Position numbers and translations under genes: made by a program. Source: a virus. Taken from it: a stretch of DNA of 32,947 bases. The stretch covers positions 1-32,947 of IMG/VR virus record IMGVR_UViG_3300010885_023486; one strand, 5' to 3'. Below the pieces are notes generated by a model. That model saw nothing but the letters and a program-made list of their open reading frames with translations. It was not told the DNA's origin and searched no databases. This document shows, in pieces, positions 18,057 through 24,791 of the stretch (position 1 is its first letter; every line of letters begins with the position of its first letter).

Positions 18057-18578
18057 TTAGGCCTGGGTAAAGGTTTTGACGCCAGCGGACCGCTTACACT
18101 TGAACGTACCACTGGTCGTGTTATACCACACATCACCGTTGGCCGGTGATCCAGGGTCAGACGCAAGTGACTGAAAACTTGCAGAAGTTGCCACAACCCC
18201 TGTCATGGAAGCCGCACTACCCGTAAACGCTGTCGCCTTTAGGGTCCCGCTGACATCAAGCAGCGTTGTTGGCGTAGCGGTACCAATGCCGACGCGGTTC
18301 GTTCCTGCATCGAGGAACACCAGCGCCGCGTCCGTGTCGCCCTTGATACGGACATCGACATCGGCCTGCGTTGCATTGACCGTCAGGCTGGTTGCACCGG
18401 ACGGCACAATGTTCGTCGTGACGTAGGCACCAGCAATCCCCCGAACACCAGCCGCAAAGATTGCTGCCGTCGCTTTTTGTGTAACGGGCGTCCCGCTAGG
18501 GTCATGCTCAATCGGCAACAGGTCGTCGGCGGTAATAGCCGACGCCGCTGGCAGCGCACTAATCTGGATAGTTGACAT
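18057..18578 (-). CDS. Third tail-fibre paralogue, short form without propeller (173 aa)
   Basis: 173 residues with the same N-terminal module as the two longer fibre genes upstream. It opens with I-S-A-L-P-A-A, followed by P-S-G-T-P-V-T-Q-K-A-T, a T-Q-A-D-V-D-V stretch, R-V-G-I-G-T-A-T-P-T with a following L-D-V-S-G, and W-Y-N-T-T near residue 151. Directly after T-F-K-C it ends in K-T-F-T-Q-A, so the propeller cassette of its paralogues is missing and only the shared ends remain. The N-V-G-I-G-T-type motif is common in phage fibre shafts. It could be a minimal fibre, an adaptor that carries the others, or a deletion product. Confidence 0.65.
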   Translation of the reverse strand: MSTIQISALPAASAITADDLLPIEHDPSGTPVTQKATAAIFAAGVRGIAGAYVTTNIVPSGATSLTVNATQADVDVRIKGDTDAALVFLDAGTNRVGIGTATPTTLLDVSGTLKATAFTGSAASMTGVVATSASFQSLASDPGSPANGDVWYNTTSGTFKCKRSAGVKTFTQA

Positions 18579-18581
18579 GGA

Positions 18582-19892
18582 TTAGGCGACCGTAAAGGTT
18601 TTTGCTGTTGTTGCAACAACTAGTTTTTCGGAAGACGAAAAAGGACTAGCTCCGGCTTCGCCACCAAAGATTAGGCCAGATGACGAGGAAGCTCCAGCCG
18701 CGCCAAAATACCAGCGAGTTAATGCTGTTGAGCCACCACTTGACCACGTGCTTCCATTGTAGACTTCTGTAGATGTATTGCCTGCTCCCATTATAGCATT
18801 TGCATCTGTTGTGGTTCCAAGTGCTCTCGTCTGAGTTCGACTAGACGATGGCCCAGTCACACTTGACCACGTGCTTCCATTGTAGACTTGATTTGTGGTG
18901 TTAACAATAGACAATGCTGCTGACGATGTTCCGCAAGAAAGATTGTCTTGTACGGCTGTACTTACAGCGCCCGTCGAAGACCATGTACTCCCATTGTACT
19001 TCTCAACTCGGGCTGTTATTACAAAACTGGCATTACGCCCCGCAATACAAAGTGCCGCTGTGCTTGAGCCAGCGCCACCAGAATAGTCGCTACCGGTGGC
19101 CATGCTCCCAGTCAATGTCCATGTTGAGCCATCAAACAATCTGCAATCTGTAACGCCAGCATAAGATACCGATCCACTGAAAGCAAGGACCGTGTTAGAT
19201 GCTGCGCCAGTTGCATAGTTTGCAAGAATATTTGTTGGATACACTGTTGTACTTGACCATGTGCTGCCGTTGTATGCGTCACACACGTTAAGGTAAGCAC
19301 CGCTATAGCCACCCACGCTAATCGCAGAACTCGCTGATCCCGCGCCAGCATTTAGACGACGAGCTGCAGTCAAACTGCCCGTAGATGACCATGTGGCCAC
19401 ACCTTGCGCACACTTGAACGTGTCGCTGGTCGAGTTGTACCACACATCGCCAGCAACCAGTGGACTTGGGTCCGTCGCCACGGTACGGAACTTGGTCGCA
19501 TTACCACTAATCCCTGTAAGCGATGCCCCACTCCCAGAGAACAACGTGGCGTTCACGGTACCAGTCACATCGAGCTTCTGTGTTGGCACAGCGGTTGCAA
19601 TACCGACCTTATCCAGTCCTGCATCGACAAAGAACAGGGTCGCGGATGTCGTACCAGCAATACGGGTATCGCTGTCTGCTAGTGCCGTGTTGATAATCAA
19701 CGACGAGCCAGAGCCAACGATTGCGGAAGCAGTTGTCGCGCCAGTCAAGGCGCGGGAATAGGTCGCGGCCTGTGTGACCGTCGCCTTCTGGTCTTGCAGT
19801 GCACCAGCGCCGATGTCCGTGACGACAATGGTGAGGTCGGCAGCATCAGCGGTGGTAGCCGCTGGCAGGGCGCTAATCTTTGTGGTAGCCAT
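18582..19892 (-). CDS. Second tail-fibre paralogue with kelch-like beta-propeller (436 aa)
   Basis: 436 residues. Residues 1-160 are the module shared with its neighbours (I-S-A-L-P-A-A-T start, D-A-G-L-D-K-V-G-I-A-T, W-Y-N-S-T at 151-155). Residues ~165-425 hold about six repeats ending in Y-N-G-S-T-W or F-D-G-S-T-W, each followed by S-S/T-G and Gly-rich strands, as in kelch-type propellers. The last residues K-T-F-T-V-A match the ends of the paralogues. It probably forms a host-receptor-binding tip. It starts three bases after the previous stop with no clear ribosome-binding sequence, so coupling is likely. The propeller DNA looks less GC-rich than the shared module and holds a perfect 30-bp duplication. 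Confidence 0.7.
   Translation of the reverse strand: MATTKISALPAATTADAADLTIVVTDIGAGALQDQKATVTQAATYSRALTGATTASAIVGSGSSLIINTALADSDTRIAGTTSATLFFVDAGLDKVGIATAVPTQKLDVTGTVNATLFSGSGASLTGISGNATKFRTVATDPSPLVAGDVWYNSTSDTFKCAQGVATWSSTGSLTAARRLNAGAGSASSAISVGGYSGAYLNVCDAYNGSTWSSTTVYPTNILANYATGAASNTVLAFSGSVSYAGVTDCRLFDGSTWTLTGSMATGSDYSGGAGSSTAALCIAGRNASFVITARVEKYNGSTWSSTGAVSTAVQDNLSCGTSSAALSIVNTTNQVYNGSTWSSVTGPSSSRTQTRALGTTTDANAIMGAGNTSTEVYNGSTWSSGGSTALTRWYFGAAGASSSSGLIFGGEAGASPFSSSEKLVVATTAKTFTVA
18737..18889 (-). repeat. Perfect 30-bp direct repeat between propeller blades
   Basis: Positions 18737-18766 and 18860-18889 are identical over 30 bp, 123 bp apart (41 codons, about one blade). Each begins CACTTGACCACG and ends TTGTAGACTT, and encodes the N-G-S-T-W segment. 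Identity at the DNA level suggests a recent blade duplication or gene conversion. Confidence 0.85.
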
Positions 19893-19895
19893 GGG

Positions 19896-21179
19896 TCAGG
19901 TTACCGTAAAGGTCTTAGAGGAAGACAAAGGGCCAGTCGTGAGCACCTCGGTGCTCGTACTGCCAGAATAAGCACCCCATACCATTGCGGACGATGTAGA
20001 TCCGGCAGACCCATGATGGAAACGCCCAGTATTTAGACTGGTGATTGTGGTCCAAGCCGACCCATCAAAAGTCGCACAGCCACTACTGGCCCCTCCGCAG
20101 GTAAGGGCTGCCGTCTGAACACCAACCTGACCGGATGCTTGAATATCAAAAGGGGCTGCCGTCGAAGAAGCCCATGTGCTGCCATCGAACTTTTCGCAAT
20201 CTCGAAGAAAGTTCTGCCCACCAACGCTCAGTCCTGCCGTAGAAGTGCCACAACCTCTATTATTTCCCGCGTTATTTATCATTGAGCCAGAGGTAGACCA
20301 TGTACTCCCATCAAACTTATAAGTAGTCGTGACACTACCACCAGCCCCGTACGCCGCCGCGCTTGTCCCACCCGATGCGCAGTTACTCATTCCGCCTGGG
20401 AGTGATCCCGTAGCAGACCATGTACTCCCATTGAAGAGTTCGGCGTCGGTGCCGCCGCCAGTGCTACCCGCAACAAGGGCTGACGTTGGAGTTCCGCATG
20501 ACGTAGGAAGCTCATGGTTCGTGGGAGTACTTGTAGTCGCAGTCCACGTACTGCCGTTGAACGTAAAACAGTTGTTTGTCCCAGATCCGCTAGCGGAGAG
20601 TAGGGCTGAGGGCGTCCCGATCTTTGAAGCTGAGCCCCAGATGGACTGGGGATACGCCGTGCTTGCGGTCCATACATTTGACGACGCTGTTGTATAGCCC
20701 CTGAACGTATTAGCCGTCGAGTTGTACCAGCAGTTTGCATCGACAGGACTCGCGGGATTTCCCGCCACCGTCAGGAACGCTGCCGTCGAAGTCGCTGGCA
20801 AGCTCGTCAATGCCGAGCCGTCACCACTAAACGTCGTTGCGGTCACTGTACCAACCACCTGCAATGCCACGGTTGGCGTTGCCGTGTTGATGCCGACGCG
20901 GTTATTGCCAGCGTCCGTAAACAGCAGGTTGACCATCCCCGTACTCGACACCACCACATCCTTGTCGGCCTGTGCGGTGTTGATGGTCAACGCCCCACCA
21001 GAGCCATCCAGGGTAGTCGCAGTGAGTGACCCACCCGCGCTCCGAATGTACGCATCGAGCTGCGTACCGGTCGCCTTCTGCGTCACGGGTGTTCCCGCCG
21101 GATCGTTCACAATCGGGAACAACGTCGCAGCCACAACACTCGTTGCCGCTGGTAGATCAGGAATCGTTTTTGTGGCCAT
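19896..21179 (-). CDS. First tail-fibre paralogue with kelch-like beta-propeller (427 aa)
   Basis: 427 residues. The shared N-terminal module covers residues 1-160, with I-P-D-L-P-A-A-T, P-A-G-T-P-V-T-Q-K-A-T, N-R-V-G-I-N-T-A-T-P-T, and W-Y-N-S-T at 151-155. About six blade repeats follow, five of them with F-N-G-S-T-W or F-D-G-S-T/A-W, ending in K-T-F-T-V-T. Together with the next two genes it makes a three-member array of related fibres. The likely role is host recognition through the propeller, with the N-terminal module holding the fibre to the virion. Its ATG overlaps the stop of a 50-residue ORF upstream (TAATG). Sequence between propellers of the two long paralogues is more divergent than the shared module. 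Confidence 0.72.
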   Translation of the reverse strand: MATKTIPDLPAATSVVAATLFPIVNDPAGTPVTQKATGTQLDAYIRSAGGSLTATTLDGSGGALTINTAQADKDVVVSSTGMVNLLFTDAGNNRVGINTATPTVALQVVGTVTATTFSGDGSALTSLPATSTAAFLTVAGNPASPVDANCWYNSTANTFRGYTTASSNVWTASTAYPQSIWGSASKIGTPSALLSASGSGTNNCFTFNGSTWTATTSTPTNHELPTSCGTPTSALVAGSTGGGTDAELFNGSTWSATGSLPGGMSNCASGGTSAAAYGAGGSVTTTYKFDGSTWSTSGSMINNAGNNRGCGTSTAGLSVGGQNFLRDCEKFDGSTWASSTAAPFDIQASGQVGVQTAALTCGGASSGCATFDGSAWTTITSLNTGRFHHGSAGSTSSAMVWGAYSGSTSTEVLTTGPLSSSKTFTVT

Positions 21180-21331
21180 TACGTCTGCTCCGCCGTCAGG
21201 TATGCGCCAGTCGAGGTCACAAACAAATCGAGCGTGACCAGCTCAAGTTCCAACGCAGGAGACACTGGTGGGGGCAGATCGCCCCCTGCCGCACGACGTC
21301 TCCGACGCGCTCCCGTCTCCGCGATATCCAT
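21179..21331 (-). CDS. Small gene before the fibre array (50 aa)
   Basis: Reading the reverse strand from the ATG at 21331 gives 50 residues: an Arg-rich start (A-R-R-R-R-R-A-A), a Pro-rich turn, then a hydrophobic/acidic end with L-E-L-E-L-V-T-L-D-L-F-V. Both ends form TAATG overlaps, with the 106-residue gene upstream and the first fibre gene downstream. Without it there would be a ~150-bp gap in an otherwise gapless operon. Function unknown, perhaps a fibre-associated peptide. Confidence 0.6.
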   Translation of the reverse strand: MDIAETGARRRRRAAGGDLPPPVSPALELELVTLDLFVTSTGAYLTAEQT

Positions 21332-21651
21332 TAGCCGGGGTTGGCGACCATCGTGGTGACAATCGTGCCGCTCACGTAGGTACTGATGCGCGCCCGGAAC
21401 TGCGAGATACCAATCACGTTGGCGTAGAAAATCCCGTCCGTCGTGGTGGTCGTGGCCTGTGTCGCACTGGCGACTGGCGTGACGTAATGCGCCACCCAGT
21501 TCGTATCGTCAATCGTGGCCTCGAACGTCACCGTGGCCGACGTGATGCCCGTGATCTGAATCCCGACGCCGCCGTTCGCAAAATGCCGGAACGCAATCGT
21601 CGTACTGCCGACGGCGGTCTGCGTCCCTGAGACTTTATTTTTGTAGTTCAT
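21331..21651 (-). CDS. Beta-rich small virion protein (106 aa)
   Basis: 106 residues rich in Thr, Val, Ile, Ala and Gly with alternating hydrophobics. The middle segment V-T-F-E-A-T-I-D-D-T-N-W is common in small phage decoration or fibre-accessory proteins with an Ig-like or jelly-roll fold. It begins in an ATGA overlap with the Cys-rich protein and ends in TAATG. Its exact role is unknown. Confidence 0.55.
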   Translation of the reverse strand: MNYKNKVSGTQTAVGSTTIAFRHFANGGVGIQITGITSATVTFEATIDDTNWVAHYVTPVASATQATTTTTDGIFYANVIGISQFRARISTYVSGTIVTTMVANPG

Positions 21652-21944
21652 GCCTTCTCCTCAGCCTGGCGTTCATCCTGCGGCGGCTTCTTTTCCATCA
21701 CCGGATACTCGTCCGTCGCATCAGGCTTGGCGTCTGCCGGATCGTACTTGTTTCCACAACGCTCACAGGTGCATTCGTCGCAGGGGTCCTGCTCGTCCTG
21801 CCCCTCGTCCTGCGTATCGTCCATCGGCTTCTTGTCCGACTTGGCTTCCGGCGGGGCATGTTTCGCCTCCCCACCGATCACAATCGCAATCGTCGGGCCC
21901 TTCCGCTTGAACGCCGCTTTCCGCACTGCATCAGGTGGCAACAT
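21648..21944 (-). CDS. Small acidic protein with CxxC cluster (98 aa)
   Basis: The frame is open from a TTG at 22010, but the ATG at 21944 is preferred because AAGGAA lies about eight bases before it. The chosen start leaves a short gap after the terminase stop at 21973. The 98-residue product is basic at first (R-K-A-A-F-K-R-K-G-P) and then very acidic, with C-D-E-C-T-C-E-R-C-G-N-K in the middle, which could bind one zinc ion. No family is recognised. Position suggests a small head or packaging accessory protein. Confidence 0.55.
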   Translation of the reverse strand: MLPPDAVRKAAFKRKGPTIAIVIGGEAKHAPPEAKSDKKPMDDTQDEGQDEQDPCDECTCERCGNKYDPADAKPDATDEYPVMEKKPPQDERQAEEKA

Positions 21945-21972
21945 ATCCAGTTCCTTGCAAGAGTGACCTACG

Positions 21973-23298
21973 TTACCACGAGACGGGCAGCTGCGCTTCA
22001 GGTGCCCCAAAAAAATGTAGCGGGTTCACTTGACTCGCGTCAGCCCCCGCAAAGACCAACGCAGTTGGGTCATCACCTACTGGCCCGTCCGTCAGTAACT
22101 CCACCGGCACCGCCCCTTGTACGCGGTCCCAGCCATACAGGGCCAAGGCCAGGGCCATCACGCCATCGTCATGCAAACTGGGCGGTGCTTCGTATCGCAC
22201 CCCCGTATTGGTAAAATGAAACTCAAAACTTTCCAGCTCGCCAATCAGCCAGCCGTCGGGGATGGTCAACTCCCCACCCTGAAACGCGGCGATCAGCCGC
22301 TGCATCAGCCGGAGCTTGGATGGCTGCGTAAAAATGTGGGGGGTTACCGTCACGCCTAACACCTGCAGGTCAGCCACAATCGCATCGCCCACGCCAGTCG
22401 CATCGGCTACCAGGGGGACTTCGCCCACCTGCATCCGGATTCGCTCTTTGGTTTCGGCCCACGGTAACTGGAAGCGGTCAAGCGAACAGACGCGGCGGTG
22501 GCTATCCAAGCCAACCAACACCGTGAAGTCCAGCGACCGCGCCAAGTCCACGCCATAGACCACGGGCTTCCGTCCACTCATTTGCCCAATCGCGGCACGG
22601 ACCTTATCCACCCCAAAGGGGTTCGCGCCATCATCCGCGGGAATCCCCTCAAACTCTTGAGCAAAGACCAGCGGCGGCAGCTCCTGCTTGGCCGCCTCAA
22701 TCTCACTGGCGGGGATAAATGGATTCTCTCCGGTCGCCGCACGGAAGCTCTGCCAGTCTGGGCTACTGCCGTCCATGCCGCGCTGGAACATCTGCACGAA
22801 CGCATGACGACGACCCTTCGGCGTTCCCATGATCAGGGCTCGGCCCCCCAAATCCACCAATGTCGGGCGAATGGCGGCCTGCCAGACCGCGGTCAAGTCC
22901 TTGGCAATCCCCGCCTCATCCAGCACAACCAAGGCGTACTTCCGGCCACGGGCTGGGTCCGGCGTATCCAGCGTCCAGACCTCAATCACCCCACCGGTCA
23001 GCAGCTCGAGCCGCTTGTCCTGCTCCGAGACTCGGGCCGTGATCGGTCCCAAGCGCTCGAGGATTTCCCGCCACGCTTCTAGTGCGAGCTTGTAGGACGG
23101 AGAGAACCACCCGACGGGCTGCCCGGCAATCGCGGCATCCAACGCCAGTCGCATCCCCAACGCGGTCTTCCCAAACCGCCGTCCACACATGACCACCCGA
23201 AACCGCGCCTCATGGTCCGCAATCGCGCGTTGACCCGGATGGAGCTTTGCCAACGTCACCGTGACCGTTTCCGGTCGCTGCTTTGTATGACCGCGCAT
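21973..23298 (-). CDS. terL: Terminase large subunit
   Basis: 441 residues with both motor and nuclease domains. ATPase: Walker A G-R-R-F-G-K-T at 39-45, Walker B L-V-V-L-D-E at 123-128 with the catalytic Glu128, and coupling motif G-T-P-K-G at 158-162. RNase H-like nuclease: Asp251 in Y-G-V-D-L-A, Asp299 in V-A-D-A-T-G, and Asp377/378 in H-D-D-G. All key acidic residues are present, so the enzyme should pump DNA into the procapsid and cut it to genome length, docked on the portal. The ATG follows a 12-mer, GGTTATATTAGG, also found before the small terminase gene. The short length fits the family's compact members. Confidence 0.93.
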   Translation of the reverse strand: MRGHTKQRPETVTVTLAKLHPGQRAIADHEARFRVVMCGRRFGKTALGMRLALDAAIAGQPVGWFSPSYKLALEAWREILERLGPITARVSEQDKRLELLTGGVIEVWTLDTPDPARGRKYALVVLDEAGIAKDLTAVWQAAIRPTLVDLGGRALIMGTPKGRRHAFVQMFQRGMDGSSPDWQSFRAATGENPFIPASEIEAAKQELPPLVFAQEFEGIPADDGANPFGVDKVRAAIGQMSGRKPVVYGVDLARSLDFTVLVGLDSHRRVCSLDRFQLPWAETKERIRMQVGEVPLVADATGVGDAIVADLQVLGVTVTPHIFTQPSKLRLMQRLIAAFQGGELTIPDGWLIGELESFEFHFTNTGVRYEAPPSLHDDGVMALALALYGWDRVQGAVPVELLTDGPVGDDPTALVFAGADASQVNPLHFFGAPEAQLPVSW

Positions 23299-23308
23299 CT
23301 GTGCCCCT

Positions 23309-23337
23309 AATATAACCTATCGGGCCGCAGAACTCAA
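23309..23337 (-). promoter_or_regulatory. Putative promoter before terL
   Basis: On the minus strand TTGAGT (23332-23337) and TATATT (23309-23314) are 17 bp apart, a sigma70-like arrangement. The -10 element sits in GGTTATATTAGG and ends ten bases before the terL ATG, so the transcript would have a very short leader. The same 12-mer precedes the small terminase gene. Confidence 0.45.
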
Positions 23338-23348
23338 GCCAGGGGCCT

Positions 23349-23744
23349 TTACAGGTACACGAGGATGACACTTGGAAAAGGGGCTCCTGCTTTTGCCTCT
23401 CCAAATCTGAGCCGTCCTTTGACAAAGCGGATTGCATCTGCGTCAAGGGCGTAGTCGTGCCACCATCGAGTATCGGTTCTTGCTGGCAAGAGGAACACGG
23501 CAAGCTGCGCTGTGCGAGCTTTTGCTAACCACGCCCCAATCCCCCTGCCGTATGGCGGGTTGCAAAACACCCGCTGGCCTGACCAGTCCAGTGTGAGGCC
23601 ATCCACAACAAAATCGCCGTCTTTCTCGGTCAGAGGGCACGGGTCAAGCGTAAAGCCAAACTCAGCATCTAGCGCAGCGTACAGGTCGGTCGGCGTAGCG
23701 TGACTTCCAGACTGAGCAGAGAACAAAGTACGGCTCAGTGTCAT
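23349..23744 (-). CDS. Phage DNA N6-adenine methyltransferase (Dam type)
   Basis: 131 residues. It has T-P-T-D-L-Y near the start, T-L-D-P-C-P at 32-37, C-N-P-P-Y at 61-65 (the catalytic motif of N6-adenine methyltransferases) and G-R-L-R-F at 110-114, in the order seen in the phage Dam family (PF05869). These enzymes transfer a methyl group from S-adenosylmethionine to adenine, often in GATC, and can protect phage DNA from restriction or mark it for packaging. It is slightly shorter than most members but keeps all main motifs. It lies between the two terminase genes and starts in an ATGA overlap with the small subunit gene, so it is made together with it. Target sequence unknown. Confidence 0.85.
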   Translation of the reverse strand: MTLSRTLFSAQSGSHATPTDLYAALDAEFGFTLDPCPLTEKDGDFVVDGLTLDWSGQRVFCNPPYGRGIGAWLAKARTAQLAVFLLPARTDTRWWHDYALDADAIRFVKGRLRFGEAKAGAPFPSVILVYL

Positions 23745-24232
23745 ACGTTGCCCTCTGGCTCGGCCTCTGCATGTTCCACGTGGAACACTCTAGACGGCAG
23801 GGTCGTCATTGGCGCAGCGAGGACGGCATGGGCCATCGCTTGGATGGCCGGGGCACGGTCCTCCTCCAGCACCTTCACCGAGATCGTCTGCGACCCTTGG
23901 TGCTCCACCACCTGCTTATCCCCGTAGTCCTGTGGGGCCGCTTTGCTCGACGCCCACTTCAGCGTATCCACCACCAGCCGGTCCACCATCACGCGGTCGT
24001 TGTCCGAGCTCCGCGCAATCTGGATGGCTTCCTCCGCTAACGCGTTCCCCATCAGCACCCGCGCCCTCCGATACCGACTGTACAGTTCCTCGTCCTCCGA
24101 GAGCCAGTGCCGTACCGTCCCCGCCGACCGCCGCAGGGTCCGACACGTGTCCGCCACCGTCTTCCCGTCCGCCAATCCCGCTAACACGGCCTCGATCACC
24201 GAGGCCCGTTCCGCCGCTGGTACTTTCGCCAT
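23741..24232 (-). CDS. terS: Terminase small subunit
   Basis: The frame is open back to 24385, but the ATG at 24232 is the likely start because GGTTATATTAGG, the 12-mer also placed before terL, lies directly before it. This gives 163 residues. Residues about 5-45 form a helix-turn-helix (T-V-A-D-T-C-R-T-L-R-R-S-A-G-T-V-R-H-W-L) of the kind that recognises the packaging site; a charged helical region for ring assembly follows (about 50-100). Position ahead of terL supports the call. The C-terminal codons for F-H-V-E-H (150-154) contain a perfect parS-like palindrome, so this part of the gene may be under DNA-level rather than protein-level selection. Confidence 0.75.
   Translation of the reverse strand: MAKVPAAERASVIEAVLAGLADGKTVADTCRTLRRSAGTVRHWLSEDEELYSRYRRARVLMGNALAEEAIQIARSSDNDRVMVDRLVVDTLKWASSKAAPQDYGDKQVVEHQGSQTISVKVLEEDRAPAIQAMAHAVLAAPMTTLPSRVFHVEHAEAEPEGNV
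23772..23787. promoter_or_regulatory. parS-like centromere site (16-bp perfect palindrome)
   Basis: The sequence TGTTCCACGTGGAACA is a perfect palindrome matching the bacterial chromosomal parS consensus (TGTTNCACGTGNAACA), where ParB binds and spreads. It lies inside the 3' end of terS. A specific 16-bp match is very unlikely by chance in 33 kb. No parA or parB is present in the window. Confidence 0.75.
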
Positions 24233-24238
24233 GTGCCT

Positions 24239-24268
24239 AATATAACCGTTTTCTTTTTTTTCTGCCAG
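24239..24268 (-). promoter_or_regulatory. Putative promoter before terS
   Basis: On the minus strand CTGGCA (24263-24268) and TATATT (24239-24244) are 18 bp apart. The -10 hexamer is within GGTTATATTAGG and ends only six bases before the terS ATG, so transcription would begin at or beside the start codon, a leaderless mRNA. An A-rich tract fills the spacer. Confidence 0.45.
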
Positions 24269-24544
24269 CCGCCTGCTCTTGCGCAAACGTAGCTTCCCCT
24301 TTCCCGCTGGCTCCCGACCGTGTGGGGGTGGTAGTGTGATGCGAGCGGGTCGCGGCGGGGTAGGTGGTAAGGGAGTGCGGGACATCCGAACGACAACTAC
24401 ACGTCACCGCGACGGCGAGGCAACGCGCAAACGGGCAGGGGCCTGCAACCGCCTGCGGTACGCGGTCGCTATCGCTCCCGCTTGGTTGCGTGACTCCGTG
24501 CTTGGCGAGTTACGTTCGCAGATGGCCCATCAGCTCCGTGTGTC

Positions 24545-24572
24545 CGCGGTATCGCTTCGGCGCGATGCCGCG
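24545..24572. other. Strong hairpin, 11-bp stem
   Basis: Bases 24545-24555 pair with 24562-24572 (11 bp, one position that is G-U in plus-strand RNA) around a six-base loop TTCGGC. No T-run follows on either side, so it is not a standard terminator. It lies in the gene-free divergent region. Confidence 0.55.
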
Positions 24573-24594
24573 CCGACTGCACCGCGTTGTTGAG

Positions 24595-24645
24595 CACATG
24601 GCGTATCGGCATCGCGTGTCTTCGCGTCCGTGTTGACGCCATGTG
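24595..24645. repeat. Inverted repeat, 10-bp perfect arms, 31-base loop
   Basis: CACATGGCGT (24595-24604) and ACGCCATGTG (24636-24645) are perfect reverse complements. Together with the adjacent 11-bp hairpin it forms a structured stretch of about 100 bases in the gene-free region. It could be a binding site, an origin structure or part of an untranslated RNA. Confidence 0.5.
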
Positions 24646-24732
24646 TACTGCTGTTGCGGTGTGGGTTCTGGTTGCGTAACTGCGGTATGGCAGTGGTGGT
24701 CGTTTGGGTCAGGCGTGTCGTTATGACACAGG

Positions 24733-24769
24733 TGTCCTCTATCTAGGACAGTGTCCTCTTTCGGGGACA
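24733..24769. promoter_or_regulatory. Tandem 18-bp dyads (TGTCC...GGACA), operator candidates
   Basis: TGTCCTCTATCTAGGACA (24733-24750) and TGTCCTCTTTCGGGGACA (24752-24769) are separated by one base, so their centres are 19 bp apart, about two helix turns. Arms are six and five bases. A shorter GACAC/GTGTC dyad (24725-24736) overlaps the left end. The layout is that of a cooperatively bound repressor or activator. Confidence 0.55.
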
Positions 24770-24791
24770 ATGAACGCGCCCGCGCAAGCGG

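Noticed and set aside
18741-18750. Other CACGTG sites as extra parS copies
   Set aside because: The CACGTG at this place and its repeat near 18868 come from N-G-S-T-W codons and lack the outer TGTTC/GAACA arms.
18057-21179. Diversity-generating retroelement acting on the fibre genes
   Set aside because: No reverse transcriptase or template repeat is visible, and blade differences are not limited to adenine positions as far as I can see.
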